Part shown: positions 16,215 to 26,888 of the stretch, piece by piece
How the letters are laid out: every line of letters begins with the position of its first letter
Numbering within the stretch: the stretch's first letter is position 1
Assembly (NCBI GenBank): GCA_937871505.1
Contig: CALMPF010000008.1
Span: 62,001 to 126,000, forward strand
Reading direction: 5' to 3'
Length of the DNA: 64,000 bases
Source: an uncultured Planctomycetia bacterium
Lineage (GTDB): Bacteria; Planctomycetota; Phycisphaerae; Phycisphaerales; SM1A02
Notes under the pieces: model-generated
Databases searched by the model: none
Told to the model about the DNA's origin: nothing
The model's input: only the letters and a program-made list of their open reading frames with translations
Translations under genes and position numbers: made by a program

Positions 16215-16543
16215 GCCAGCGGCTGCGGTGCGAGGACGGAGTCGACCGCCGCAGAGAAGCGATTCCACTCTTCGCGCTTGGCCTCAAGTGCCGCGCGGCC
16301 CGCCGGCGTGAGCCGGTAGTACTTGCGAGGCCGTCCCCCGGAAGCCTCGTCCCAGCGCGCTGCGATCAGCTCCTGCCGCTCGAGTCGATGGAGCGCGGGA
16401 TAGAGGCTCCCTTCGTTGAGATCGAAGCGACCGGTCGAGCGGGCGAGGACGGTCTGCGCGATCGCGTAGCCGTAGCTCTCGCCGCGCGCGAGAACGTCGA
16501 GGACGAGCATCTCGATCGTGCCGGTGAGGAGGCGGGTGTCCAT
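16211..16543 (-). CDS. PadR-family transcriptional regulator
   Basis: 110 residues with the whole PadR winged helix: LLTGTIEMLVLDVLARGESYGYAI, LNEGSLYPALHRLERQELI, GRPRKYYRLTPAGRAAL. Such regulators usually repress their own operon and a neighbouring membrane protein. The start at 16543 is set by the conserved MDTRLLTGT opening. The frame stays open upstream only because of the C-rich tract. No Shine-Dalgarno is visible because the leader is almost pure C/G. The downstream partner is broken. Confidence 0.85.
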   Translation of the reverse strand: MDTRLLTGTIEMLVLDVLARGESYGYAIAQTVLARSTGRFDLNEGSLYPALHRLERQELIAARWDEASGGRPRKYYRLTPAGRAALEAKREEWNRFSAAVDSVLAPQPLA

Positions 16544-16544
16544 C

Positions 16545-16611
16545 GGAGGCCGGGGGGGCGGAGGCCGGGGGCTGAGGCCGGGGGCTGAGGCCGGGGGGCG
16601 GGGGGGGGCGG
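16545..16611. repeat. G-tract repeat (possible G-quadruplex) directly before padR
   Basis: Plus strand: repeated GAGGCCGGGGG units of about 13-15 bp with at least four runs of 5-9 G, ending in a G9 run. It begins two bases upstream of the padR start codon, so the whole padR leader lies in it. G runs are on the template strand for padR. Confidence 0.7.
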
Positions 16612-16868
16612 AAGCCGCGAGCGGCCGAAAGAAAGCCTCGTCGGGCGGAGCTGGAAGCGGGGCAGGAGTCGAGGAGGCCCGCAGCCGCGAGCAAAGAGTC
16701 CGCGACCCGATCCGCGGCGGCCGCGCGGCGGGGGAGCGATCCGGGCACGGGGGCGTTGAGCGACCGAAGGCCCTCAGCAGCGGGAACCGGGGTCGCCAGA
16801 GCGCCCGGCGGTGTGGCCAAGCCTCAATGGCCGGTTCGGAGGCGGGGAGCTCGCCTGGCACGGCGTCA

Positions 16869-16958
16869 CCCGGTGGCCTTGGTGGGCATGGCCTTTATGG
16901 GCGTGGCCCCAGTGGCCCCACTGGCCCCCCTGGCCCCAATTGCATGGCCATGCTCCGG
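16869..16958. repeat. TGGCC-rich low-complexity repeat
   Basis: Repeated TGGCC/GGCCCC words spaced by about 9-12 bp, with small palindromes such as CCAGTGGCCCCACTGG. It lies in the 660-bp gap between padR and mdh. It can be translated (WPWWAWPLWAWP...) but the composition shows it is not coding. Confidence 0.6.
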
Positions 16959-17203
16959 GGCCGGGTGAATGGCCACGCTTGGCGGCCACCGTCTCCGGTC
17001 GGCTCGTTCCCGACGGAGCCATCTCTGCCGCTGCGGTCCACTTCCGAGTTCATCACAGAGCGACAGAGTCGTCACACGATGGACCGCTGTATCCTGACCC
17101 CCTTTCGCTCGGTCGACCCCGAGCCGCTTCATCCGCCACTCTCGCGAACTCCCGAACCTTCCGCGCTTCCCGCGCGAACCCCAACGCGACGAGCCCAACC
17201 CCC

Positions 17204-18166
17204 ATGCGACGCGCCAAGATCAGCATCATCGGAGCCGGAAACGTCGGAGCCACCTGCGCCCACTGGGCCGCCGCCCGCGAGCTGGGCGACATCGTGCTGC
17301 TCGACATCCCGGAGAAGCTCGGTGTGGCCCAAGGCAAGGCGCTCGACCTGGCCTGCTGCGCTCCGATCGAGCGCTTCGACAACCATGTGCATGGCACCGC
17401 CGACTACGCCGACACCCGCGACAGCGACGTGGTGATCGTCACCGCAGGAATTCCCCGCAAGCCGGGAATGAGCCGCGACGATCTCATCGCCACCAACGTG
17501 AAGATCGTGCGCAGCGTGGCCGAGCAGATCGCCAAGCACGCCCCCAACGCGGTCATGATCCTCGTGAGCAACCCGCTGGACGCGATGGTCTACACCGCGT
17601 GGAAGGCCTCCGGGTTCCCGACGCACCGCGTGATGGGGCAGGCGGGCGCGCTCGATGTCGCCCGATTCCGACACTTCATCGCCAAGGAGCTTGGCGTCTC
17701 GGTCGAGGACATCCAGGCCCTGCTCCTCGGCGGACACGGCGACGACATGGTGCCGCTGCCGCGATTCACCTCGGTGCACGGCATTCCGGTCTCGCAGTTG
17801 CTTCCGAAGGCGACCATCGACGCCTGCGTGCAGCGGGCCAAGGTCGGAGGCGGCGAGATCGTCCAGCTCATGGGAACCAGCGCCTACTACGCGCCTGCGT
17901 CGGGCACCATCCAGATGGCGGAGGCGATCATCCGGGACAAGAAGCGGATCCTCCCCTGCGCCGCGTACTGCGAGAAGGAGTTCGGCGTCGGGAGGCCAGG
18001 CGACGGCTACTTCGTGGGCGTCCCCGCGCTGCTCGGCAAGGACGGCGTGGAACGCATCGTCGAGGTCGAGCTCGACCACGACGAGAAGAAGATGATGGAC
18101 GAGTCGATCCAGCACGTGAAGGACCTCGTCGGCGTGGTCCGATCGACCTTCCCCGACCTCGCGTAG
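17204..18166 (+). CDS. mdh: Malate dehydrogenase
   Basis: 320 residues of the lactate/malate dehydrogenase family, oxidising malate to oxaloacetate with NAD+ in the TCA cycle. Seen are the Rossmann motif GAGNVGATCAHW, the substrate-loop arginines in IPRKPGMSRDDL (malate-type), VSNPLD, and the catalytic His in GGHGDDMVP. Start ATG 17204 is the conserved RRAKISIIGAGNVG opening; the frame stays open upstream through the TGGCC repeat, which is not coding. It appears monocistronic and converges on the ABC operon. No strong promoter could be assigned. Confidence 0.93.
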   Translation: MRRAKISIIGAGNVGATCAHWAAARELGDIVLLDIPEKLGVAQGKALDLACCAPIERFDNHVHGTADYADTRDSDVVIVTAGIPRKPGMSRDDLIATNVKIVRSVAEQIAKHAPNAVMILVSNPLDAMVYTAWKASGFPTHRVMGQAGALDVARFRHFIAKELGVSVEDIQALLLGGHGDDMVPLPRFTSVHGIPVSQLLPKATIDACVQRAKVGGGEIVQLMGTSAYYAPASGTIQMAEAIIRDKKRILPCAAYCEKEFGVGRPGDGYFVGVPALLGKDGVERIVEVELDHDEKKMMDESIQHVKDLVGVVRSTFPDLA

Positions 18167-18239
18167 CGATCGGCCCGGTCGGCCGGAGCCCGCCGATCGT
18201 CCAGCGCACCGCTCCGGCGCGGGCGGCGAGCCTCCGTGG

Positions 18240-18320
18240 CGTCGCGCCCGGTTCGTCGAGCCCGGTTCGTCGCGCCCTTTTCCTCGAGCCCTCTTCCTCG
18301 AGCCCTCTCCCTCGAGCCGG
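18240..18320. repeat. 15-bp degenerate tandem repeat
   Basis: About five units of the kind CCCGGTTCGTCGAGC / TCTTCCTCGAGCCCT between the convergent mdh and ABC permease genes. No terminator-like hairpin was found here. Confidence 0.6.
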
Positions 18321-18426
18321 GGCTTCGGACGTCGTCGCGCGCTGCGCGCTTCCCTCGGCTGCGGGTCTCGGCTGCGCCGCGGGAGCGTTCGAACGTCTGG
18401 CGGAGCGCCTCCGGAACCGGAAGGCG

Positions 18427-19218
18427 TCACCGCCCGGCGCGCCGGGCTGCGACGACCGCGGCGGCGAAGGCGAGCAGCGCGAATCCGGCGGCGCCGAGCA
18501 GCGGCCACGGCGCCGGTGCGCCGTCCCGGAGGGCGGACCGAACGGCTTCGGCGCACCAGCTCAGCGGGTTGAGCTGAATCACCCAGCGCAGCCACGCAGC
18601 GGCGCCATCGACGGGGAAGAACGCGTCGGAGAGCAGCCAGAGCGGCATGAGCAGCAGGTTCATCACGGCGTGGAAGCTCGCCGCGTCGCGGCAGCGCCAT
18701 GCGAAGGCGGTTCCCAGCGACTGGATCGCCACGGCGGGCAGCCAGAGGACGATCAGGGCGGCGATCGCGGCACCCGCGCCGACGGGGATCCCGGCGATCC
18801 AGGCCAGCGGCAGAAGCAGCGCCGCCTGGAGCCATGCCACGGCAGCGCCGCCGGTCACGATCCCCGCCGCGATCGCCCACCGCGGGGTCGGCGAGACGAG
18901 GACCGCCTGCAGAAAGCCCTCGCGACGGTCCTCGATCACCGCGATCGACGAGAAGATCGCCGCGAACATCGCCACCAGCGTCATCGCTCCCGGCACGAGA
19001 TACGCGGCGTAGCCGAACCGCTCCTCCTCGCTCCCCGTTCCCGGGGAGACGACGCTCCCGGCGAGGCCGCCGCCGACCACGAGCCAGAGAAGCAGCCCCG
19101 TGCCGACCGCGGCGACGAGCCGCACCGGAGTCCGCAGGAAGCGCAGGAACTCGCGCCGCGCGAGGACTCCGGCGCCGCGCAGCGCCAGGGCCGCGCCGCT
19201 GCGGCGCTCAGCGTCCAC
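18427..19218 (-). CDS. ABC-2 type exporter permease
   Basis: 263 residues with six hydrophobic segments: LVAAVGTGLLLWLVVGGGLA, VPGAMTLVAMFAAIFSSIAV, AAIAALIVLWLPAVAIQSLG, VMNLLLMPLWLLSDAFFPVD and ALLAFAAAVVA among them. The EDRREGFLQAVLVSPTPRW loop is the usual coupling helix region of ABC-2 permeases. The GTG start overlaps the ATPase gene by 11 bp. The pair probably exports a drug, lipid or polysaccharide; the substrate is unknown. Confidence 0.85.
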   Translation of the reverse strand: MDAERRSGAALALRGAGVLARREFLRFLRTPVRLVAAVGTGLLLWLVVGGGLAGSVVSPGTGSEEERFGYAAYLVPGAMTLVAMFAAIFSSIAVIEDRREGFLQAVLVSPTPRWAIAAGIVTGGAAVAWLQAALLLPLAWIAGIPVGAGAAIAALIVLWLPAVAIQSLGTAFAWRCRDAASFHAVMNLLLMPLWLLSDAFFPVDGAAAWLRWVIQLNPLSWCAEAVRSALRDGAPAPWPLLGAAGFALLAFAAAVVAARRAGR

Positions 19219-20200
19219 GCCGGCCCCCTTGACGCCCGCGGGGCCCCGTCCGCGAGTCGGCGGGCTCGGCTGCGCCGTCTCCTCCGGCGTCGAGCGCCTC
19301 GCCGGTGGCCCGTGCGAAGAGGTCCGCCAGGGTCGGCGGTGCGACCGCGAACGAGCGGTGGCCCCGCGTGAGCGCCTCGATCAGGGCGGCAGCGCTCGCC
19401 TCGTCGTCGATGATCGCACTCCAGCCGTCGCGGCCGCGCATGAAGGGCGCGGCCGCGCTCGCGGCGCCTCCGCCGCGTCCCGCCGAGGGCGGCGTCTCCG
19501 TCCCCTGCACGACGATCCGGCGCGGACCGAGCTGCGCCCGCAGGGCCGCGGGCGCGCCGTCGGCGACGATCGCCCCGCGGTGAAGCATGACGACGCGATC
19601 GCAGCGATCGGCCTCCTCGACCAGGTGCGTCGAGATGAGCACGGTCGTGCCGCGGCGATCGCGTTCGGAGAAGACCGCGTCGAGGAAGGCCGCCCGGCTC
19701 GGAGGATCGAGCCCTGTCGTGGGCTCGTCGAGGAGCAGTAGATCCGGTTCGTGAAGCAGGCTGCGGATGAGATCGACGCGGCGGACGAATCCGCCGGAGA
19801 GCGTCTCGACGCGGTCATCGGCGCAATCGGCGAGGCCGTGCAGCGAGAACAGCGCGGCGATGCGCCGCTCCGCCTCTGCGCGGGGGAGACCGTGGAGCGC
19901 CGCGTGGGCGCGGAGGTTCTCGAGCACCGTCATCCGGCGATCGAGCGCGGGCGTCTGGAAGACCACGCCGAGCCGGGCGCGGATCCGCCGGTCATCGCGT
20001 TCTCCGAGGACATCGATCGATCCGGCATCCGGCCTCCCGATCCGGGCGACGAGGCGGAGCAGCGTGGACTTTCCGCTGCCGTTGGGACCGAGCAGCGCGA
20101 CGATGGAGGACGGCTCGACCGAGAGCGAAGCGCCCCTGAGCGCCATTGCCCCGCCGCGGTAGCGGTAGGAGACGTCGCGGATGATCACGGCGGCGACCAC
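19208..20200 (-). CDS. ABC-2 exporter ATP-binding protein
   Basis: 330 residues. Walker A GPNGSGKST, Q-loop VVFQTPALDRRMTV, signature LSGGFVRRVDL (F replaces the usual Q), Walker B LLLLDEPTTGLD, and switch His in STHLVEEADRC. After residue 220 there is a DrrA-like C-terminal extension of about 100 residues, Gly/Arg-rich at the end. The GTG start lies 4 bp after the GAPDH stop, so gap, ATPase and permease may share a transcript. Confidence 0.9.
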   Translation of the reverse strand: MVAAVIIRDVSYRYRGGAMALRGASLSVEPSSIVALLGPNGSGKSTLLRLVARIGRPDAGSIDVLGERDDRRIRARLGVVFQTPALDRRMTVLENLRAHAALHGLPRAEAERRIAALFSLHGLADCADDRVETLSGGFVRRVDLIRSLLHEPDLLLLDEPTTGLDPPSRAAFLDAVFSERDRRGTTVLISTHLVEEADRCDRVVMLHRGAIVADGAPAALRAQLGPRRIVVQGTETPPSAGRGGGAASAAAPFMRGRDGWSAIIDDEASAAALIEALTRGHRSFAVAPPTLADLFARATGEALDAGGDGAAEPADSRTGPRGRQGGRRGR

Positions 20201-20204
20201 GCGG

Positions 20205-21572
<1,368 letters not shown>

Positions 21573-21578
21573 GAGTGC

Positions 21579-22721
21579 TCATCCGCCGCAGGGCTCCCAC
21601 GCGGCAAGGAGAATGCCGAGGTCGGCGCCTCCGACGTTGCCGTTGCCGTTGAGGTCGGCGGGGCATCCGGAGCAGGGTCCCCAGCTTGCCAGAAGGATGC
21701 CGATGTCGGCGCCGTCGACCTTGCCGTCGCCGTCGAGATCCGCCGGCCCCGCGTCGAGGAACCACGGGCGCGTCGCGGGGTTGCCGGTGAAGAACTGCAT
21801 GAGCAGCTCGGCGACCTTCTGCTGTCCGTCGGGAGCAGGGTGCACGCCATCGGCGGCGAAGTCGGAGCACTCCCAGATCAGCCCGTCGGCGCGGGGCGTG
21901 AGCCCGTCCGCCCAGAGGTAGGGGCCCCAACCGATCCACGGGGCGTTCACCGGCCCGAGCGAGGGGCTGTAGTTGAGCTCGGTGTCGCCGCCGATCTGGT
22001 CCGCGATGGTCCAGCGCACGGCGAAGGCGCTCTCGTAGGCGTATGGCTCCGGGTTGAGCGGAGTCGCCGCGTAGCCTCCATAGCTCCGGCTCGAGAGGAA
22101 GCACAGCCGCGCGTTCGGGAGCTTCTCCTTGATGTTCGTCACGGTCGCGCGGAGCCCCGCGTAGAGCGGCATCGCCGAAGCGGGGAAGCTCCCAGAGGGA
22201 CCGGCGAGCGCCTGCTTGAGCCAGACGACCTGGACCTGCGCAGACGTCACGCCCGCCGTCGCGAGCCGCTGCTCGAGGACGTGCCAGTAGTCGGAGCCGG
22301 GATCGGCCGTCTGGGTCACGTCCTGCCCGCCTTGGGCGCCGTTCACGAGGACCAGCCGCGGCTCGAGACCCGGGGTCTGCTGGGCGAGCTGCCGGAAGCG
22401 GCTGAACTCCATCGAGGTGTTCGACATGCCGACGGAGACGACGACGATCTTCCCGCCGACGTGATCGACGCTGCCGTCCGCCGCGAGCGGGCAGATGGCG
22501 CGGGCGATCGCGACTCCTGCGGAGGCGTGCTGAGGCGGCGGGACGTTGCCGCCCCCGGGATAGAGACCTCCGGGGAAGCCCAGATAGGTCTCTCCGAGCA
22601 GTTCGCTCAGCGGCACGCGATCGACCGAGACCTGATCGCAGTCGGCGGCGAGCGAGGGCGAGGCGGCGATGAGAGCGAGGACGAGCGAGGGCGCAGCGAC
22701 AGTCGATGCGGCGGTGCGCAT
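21579..22721 (-). CDS. Secreted SGNH-type hydrolase with dockerin-like C-terminus
   Basis: 380 residues. A signal peptide (about residues 1-25, SLVLALIAASPSLAA) is followed by an SGNH-like esterase domain: VVVSVGMSNTSMEFSRF carries the candidate nucleophile Ser, VNGAQGGQDV the Gly/Asn block, and CSDFAADGVHPAPDGQQKVA the Asp-x-x-His dyad. Residues about 325-380 hold two calcium-loop repeats (DLDGDGKVDGADIGILLASW, DLNGNGNVGGADLGILLAAW) each followed by GPC/EPC. This tail is typical of exported proteins in Phycisphaerae, perhaps for sorting or attachment. Substrate unknown. Confidence 0.82.
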   Translation of the reverse strand: MRTAASTVAAPSLVLALIAASPSLAADCDQVSVDRVPLSELLGETYLGFPGGLYPGGGNVPPPQHASAGVAIARAICPLAADGSVDHVGGKIVVVSVGMSNTSMEFSRFRQLAQQTPGLEPRLVLVNGAQGGQDVTQTADPGSDYWHVLEQRLATAGVTSAQVQVVWLKQALAGPSGSFPASAMPLYAGLRATVTNIKEKLPNARLCFLSSRSYGGYAATPLNPEPYAYESAFAVRWTIADQIGGDTELNYSPSLGPVNAPWIGWGPYLWADGLTPRADGLIWECSDFAADGVHPAPDGQQKVAELLMQFFTGNPATRPWFLDAGPADLDGDGKVDGADIGILLASWGPCSGCPADLNGNGNVGGADLGILLAAWEPCGG

Positions 22722-22982
22722 GGCGGTGTTCTCCTGGTGGATCTGCTGATGGGTTGAACAGGCGAAGTGTCGGTCGACCGTGCGGGCAGGCGCGAGGGCG
22801 CCGGCTTCCGGAAGTCTGCCGCCGCACCCAGGACGCTCCGACGGCGCCAGTGTGCCTCACCCGGCGCAGGTGGGACGGTGCACCGCGGGCGCGCCGCGCG
22901 GGGCCGACTTCGCTCGACCCCCGGGCGTTCCCGGCGCCGCCGACCGCAGCGCCGGCATCGATCCTCCATCGCGCCAGGGCGC

Positions 22983-23825
22983 TCAGCCCTCGCGGAGGCG
23001 CTTCGCCTCGCGGCGCATCACCATGTCGAGGACCGAGGGAAACGCGTTGAAGAGACCCGAGCTCAGCCGCACGATGTGGCTCGTCCAGACCTCGGAGCGC
23101 GGGCGACGAAGGCACTGGATCACCGCCGCGGCGACGCGCTCCGGCGTCTGGATCATCCAGCGGGGGACGTGGTCGTGCACCCCCGACGGAGTCGACTCGC
23201 GCCCGCTTCGCTCGGCGGCGCGGTCGAAGAACTCCGTGACCGTCGTGATGGGGTGGACGCTCGAGACCTCGATCCCGTGCGGTGCCAGCTCGAAGCGCAT
23301 GGCGCGGCAGAGATGGGCCTGGGCGGCCTTGGTCGCGGAGTACGCCGAGAAGCCCGGGAGCGTGAACTTCGCGAGACAGCTCGAGCACATGAGCAGATGC
23401 CCCGGCCGCCCGGACGCGATCAGCCGCAGCGCCGAGAGCCGGATCAGCTCGACCGACGCGAAGAAGTTGGTCTCGAAGATCGCCCGGAGCGCCTCCTCGG
23501 GGACCTCGGTCGCGGGGAGCTCCATCCCGTAGCCCGCGTTGGCGAAGACGGCGTCGAAGCGCCCGAACCGCTCATCCGCGGCATCGAGCAGCCGCTGCGA
23601 GAGGCCCTGCTCCGCGACATCGCCGACGACGATCTCGGCGCGGCGGCCGCGCTCCTCGACCAGCTCGGCCACCCGTGCCAGCCGCTCCATCCGGCGGGCG
23701 TTGATCAGGACGTCCATGCCCGCTTCCGCCGCGGCGAGCGCCGTCGCGGCGCCGATGCCGGAGCTGGCGCCGGTGACGATCAGGACCTTGTCCGCGAGGG
23801 TTCCGACTCCGCGCTTCGTCGCCAT
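22983..23825 (-). CDS. Short-chain dehydrogenase/reductase (SDR)
   Basis: 280 residues of the classical SDR fold: cofactor motif TGASSGIGAATA, VGDVAE, NAGYGMEL, catalytic Ser in LMCSSCLAKFTLPG, and YSATK (Y-x-x-x-K). The arginine after the first strand (NARRMERL) suggests NADPH. The C-terminal region contains a hydrophobic LFNAFPSVLDMVMRREAK segment that could be membrane-associated. The substrate is unknown. Flanking gaps (22722-22982, 23826-24003) hold no other gene. Confidence 0.88.
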   Translation of the reverse strand: MATKRGVGTLADKVLIVTGASSGIGAATALAAAEAGMDVLINARRMERLARVAELVEERGRRAEIVVGDVAEQGLSQRLLDAADERFGRFDAVFANAGYGMELPATEVPEEALRAIFETNFFASVELIRLSALRLIASGRPGHLLMCSSCLAKFTLPGFSAYSATKAAQAHLCRAMRFELAPHGIEVSSVHPITTVTEFFDRAAERSGRESTPSGVHDHVPRWMIQTPERVAAAVIQCLRRPRSEVWTSHIVRLSSGLFNAFPSVLDMVMRREAKRLREG

Positions 23826-24003
23826 GGGCGGGCAGTGTAGATTCGGACGAGGTCGCGTCCGGCGCGGCGGCGACCCGAGCGGCGGGTCCGGCGCGCAGGT
23901 CCCGCGTGCGGAATGGCGCGCTCCGCTGCCGGAGCAGGCTCTTCGGGGAGGCCCGAGTCGTCGCTCGTCGCGCGATCATGGTCCTTCGGTCAGGGTCCTT
24001 CCA

Positions 24004-24960
24004 TCACCGTCGCTCGATCACCGCCTCCTGCGCGCGATGCCTCAGGATCCGGTCCCCGAGCAGACGATGGTCCGTCGCCCGCAGCTCCGGGCCGAGGAGC
24101 ACATGGTCGATGTGCCAGAGCGGCAGCGGCGATGGCCAGCTTCCGGACCAGCCGCGTCCGGCGTCGTCCCACGCGTGGCGCATCCCCGGAAAGAGCGCTG
24201 CGATCGCCGCTGAGCCGCGCGTGGCGTTGAAGTCGCCCACGGCGATGTCGAAGTCCGGTGCCAGCTCCTGATCGAGGACGTATCGAAGCTCCCGAGCGAG
24301 GTTCATCCGACCGATGAGAGGGTTCGACGGAAGATCGACCAGCGCGATCGTCAGCGCGCCGAGTCCGCGGCTGGAGGCGTCGACGCGGAGCATCGTGATG
24401 TCGAGGTCGTGGCGGCGGACGAGCGAGCGGACCTCGAGGATCGGGATGTGGCTCAGGATCGCATACCGACCGCTGCGGACGAGGATCCACCCGGCTTCGA
24501 TCAAGGCCTTCCCTCGCTCCTCGAGCAGGAGCCACCCCGGCTCGGTCAGGAGGATCAGGTCGTCGGAACGATCGATGATGGCCTCGAGGAGCGCCGGGGC
24601 GGCTCGGCGGTTCGGCCAGTGCAGGTTGCGGTGGTAGATGCGAAGCCCGGGCGTCTCCGCGGGGGTCGTCGGGCCGCGGCGCAGGGGCCTGTGCTCGACC
24701 ATGAAGAGCCACGCGGAGAGTCCCGCGGCGAGCCCGAGGGCTGCGATCGTGCCGGGATGCCGCAGGGCGCCGCGCTTCCAGAGCGCCGCGACGAGCAGCC
24801 ACGACGGGATCAGCGTCAGGATCGAGGGCACCCAGAAGAGCGCCTGCGTGCCGAGCCAGCGATCGTTCAGGAGGCGCCCCGCCGCCCAGATCGCAAGGGC
24901 GATGACGCAGAGGATGGCGACGGACGCTCGAACGCGCCCGAGCGGCGGGAGCAGGGTCAC
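24004..24960 (-). CDS. Membrane-anchored endonuclease/exonuclease/phosphatase (EEP) family protein
   Basis: 318 residues from GTG 24960, 14 bp after the upstream stop. Three N-terminal membrane helices (VAILCVIALAIWAAGRL, FWVPSILTLIPSWLLVAALW, AALGLAAGLSAWLFMVEH) precede an EEP domain with IYHRNLHWPN, ILLTEPGW, VGDFNATRGS and LWHIDHVLLG (catalytic Asp-His). Such VanX-like EEP proteins sit in the membrane with the hydrolase outside; their substrates are poorly known. A longer frame overlapping the phosphatase gene is rejected. Confidence 0.82.
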   Translation of the reverse strand: MTLLPPLGRVRASVAILCVIALAIWAAGRLLNDRWLGTQALFWVPSILTLIPSWLLVAALWKRGALRHPGTIAALGLAAGLSAWLFMVEHRPLRRGPTTPAETPGLRIYHRNLHWPNRRAAPALLEAIIDRSDDLILLTEPGWLLLEERGKALIEAGWILVRSGRYAILSHIPILEVRSLVRRHDLDITMLRVDASSRGLGALTIALVDLPSNPLIGRMNLARELRYVLDQELAPDFDIAVGDFNATRGSAAIAALFPGMRHAWDDAGRGWSGSWPSPLPLWHIDHVLLGPELRATDHRLLGDRILRHRAQEAVIERR

Positions 24961-24973
24961 GCTCGTGCGCTCC

Positions 24974-26008
24974 TCATCCCTGGCCCGCGACCGCGAATGG
25001 ATCGAGGTCGATGGTGGCGGCGCCGCGGAGAATCGCCTCATGCAGCTCTGCCGCGCAGGCGACGACGCCTCGGTTGGAGCGGAGGGAGCGACCGCGGCCG
25101 AAATCGAGCGGCTTGCCGTCGAGATCGCTCACCGCCGCCCCGGCCTCGAGCGCCACCAGCGTGCCCGCCGCGTGATCCCAGATGCTCTCGACCGGCAGCG
25201 TCGGTCGGGGGAGGCGCAGATAGATGTCTCCATCCCCGCGCGCGACCATCGCATACTTCGACTGGCTGTCCAGGCCGATCGAGCGGAAGCGCACCCTTCC
25301 CGCCTCGAGCAGATGCGCTCGTCGCGCCGTCGTCCGCGCCCCCTGCGACACGGAGTCGCACATCACCGCTTCGTCCGCCGGATCGATCGGTCGGCGTCGC
25401 ACGCGCCTCCCGGACCCTCCCGGCGCCGACTCGCGCCGCTGCCAGCAGCCGGCGCCGCGCTCGGCGACGAACAGCGCCCCTTCCGACGGATGCGGGTCGT
25501 CCGGCCGAAAGGGGGGCCGTCCCAGATTGGGGCAGCCCAGCACCGCCGCGACGACTTCGCCGTGGACGATCCGGCCCAGCGCGATGGCATACTGCGCGTC
25601 GCGAATGAAGCCCTTCGTGCCGTCGACGGGGTCGATCGTCCAGAACCCGTCGGCGTGGGCCCCCGCGTGCGTGCCGAGGTCGATCGCGGCGAGGATGCGC
25701 GCCGCGCCGGCGTCGGGATGGACCTCGCGCACGGCGGCGACCACCGCGGCGAGCTCATCCGCGCGCGCCGGGTCGCGCAGCGCCGCCGCGGACTCCTCGC
25801 CGACGAGGAGCGGCGGAGCGCCCGCCGCTTCCTCCAGCGCGATGGCGACGATCGCCTGGATCGCGAAGTCGGCGACCGTGACCGGGCTGGTGTCGGCCTT
25901 GGCGATCGCGTGCCCCGGGTCGAAGCGCGCGCGGACGCGCCGCGCGACTCCCATCGCGGCGGCGACCGCTGCGGCCGCCGGCTCGAGCAGTTCGACCTTC
26001 GGGCTCAC
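24974..26008 (-). CDS. CysQ/inositol-monophosphatase-family phosphatase
   Basis: 344 residues from GTG 26008. Metal-binding motifs of the lithium-sensitive phosphatase family: GEES (first Glu pair), DPVDGTKGF, and WDHAAGTLVALEAGAAVSDLDG near the end. The spacing and the ADTSPVTVADFAIQAIV opening fit 3'(2'),5'-bisphosphate nucleotidases (PAP to AMP in sulfur metabolism), though histidinol-phosphatase and inositol phosphatase relatives share them. Same strand as the EEP gene, 13 bp apart. The frame continues upstream over the divergent gene's leader, where composition is not coding-like. Confidence 0.85.
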   Translation of the reverse strand: MSPKVELLEPAAAAVAAAMGVARRVRARFDPGHAIAKADTSPVTVADFAIQAIVAIALEEAAGAPPLLVGEESAAALRDPARADELAAVVAAVREVHPDAGAARILAAIDLGTHAGAHADGFWTIDPVDGTKGFIRDAQYAIALGRIVHGEVVAAVLGCPNLGRPPFRPDDPHPSEGALFVAERGAGCWQRRESAPGGSGRRVRRRPIDPADEAVMCDSVSQGARTTARRAHLLEAGRVRFRSIGLDSQSKYAMVARGDGDIYLRLPRPTLPVESIWDHAAGTLVALEAGAAVSDLDGKPLDFGRGRSLRSNRGVVACAAELHEAILRGAATIDLDPFAVAGQG

Positions 26009-26223
26009 GAAGCGAGGATAGGAATGACCGCGGGGTGATTCGATCGGCGTACCGTTCGCGGCGGTGCCGGAGTCAGACGACTCCTGCGTCGGGTCGTCGC
26101 TGATCGAACGGCGGGAGGCGCTGGCGCCGCACGCACGCTGCTCGACATGACGAGCCCGTCCGAGCGGCGCTGCCGCACTCCTTGGTCGCGAAACCGACCG
26201 CGACACTCTCCGATGGAGGCAGC

Positions 26224-26589
26224 ATGCCGCAGCACATCCCCCAGAATCCCAGTTCGTGGCGCGACGTCGCCGCTCCGGTGCCCGGTTCCAACGCGCTGGG
26301 GACGGCCGGGTTCGTCGTCGCGCTTCTGGGTCTCTTCACCGGGGGCGTGCTCAGTCCGATCGGGATGATCCTGAGCCTGTTCGCGCTCGGGCGCGAGCCG
26401 CGCGGCCTCGCGATCGCCGGCGCGATTCTCGGGTTCATCGGCTCCTGCGGCGGGATCATCGTCTTCCTGCTCTTCGGCGGGGCGATCCTCGCGCTCCTCG
26501 GCCTCGGGGCCGCGTCGCTTCCCGTGGTCGCGCTCGGCGTGGTCCTCGTGGTGATCGCCGTGACGGGGATCCTGCTCCTGGTCGGTTGA
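26224..26589 (+). CDS. Small membrane protein, DUF4190-like
   Basis: 121 residues. A Pro/Ser N-terminus is followed by [60 protein letters not shown] and a last pair of hydrophobic helices. The first two helices and the Gly-rich turn are the usual DUF4190 pattern. The ATG at 26224 is preceded by GGAGGC. It is divergent from the cysQ-like gene. Function unknown. Confidence 0.7.
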   Translation: MPQHIPQNPSSWRDVAAPVPGSNALGTAGFVVALLGLFTGGVLSPIGMILSLFALGREPRGLAIAGAILGFIGSCGGIIVFLLFGGAILALLGLGAASLPVVALGVVLVVIAVTGILLLVG

Positions 26590-26888
26590 GCGAGGGTGAG
26601 ACGGGCGCCGGGGACGCCTTCGTCGCCCGCCATTTCGGCAGGGGGCGACGGTCGCATCGGGCTCCGGAATTCGGCACCCGCTTCCGCGTGGAGCAGGCTG
26701 GGCGAGCGGATCCAGCAGTGCTCGCGGCGAGCTGCGCAGGGCGCCCGGGCGGCCGGGACGCGCTTCTCCGAGGAGCGGACGTCGACGTCCGGCGCCCTCG
26801 GTTCTCAGCCGGGGCGGCCGCAACGCCGGGCCTGGATGGAGACTCCGGCGGGGCGGCGGAGCCGGAGGCTGGCCGCCCGGCGCGGTTC

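Noticed and set aside
16811-17203. An upstream extension of malate dehydrogenase
   Set aside because: The in-frame extension reads a Trp/Pro-rich peptide from the TGGCC repeat. The conserved enzyme begins at 17204.
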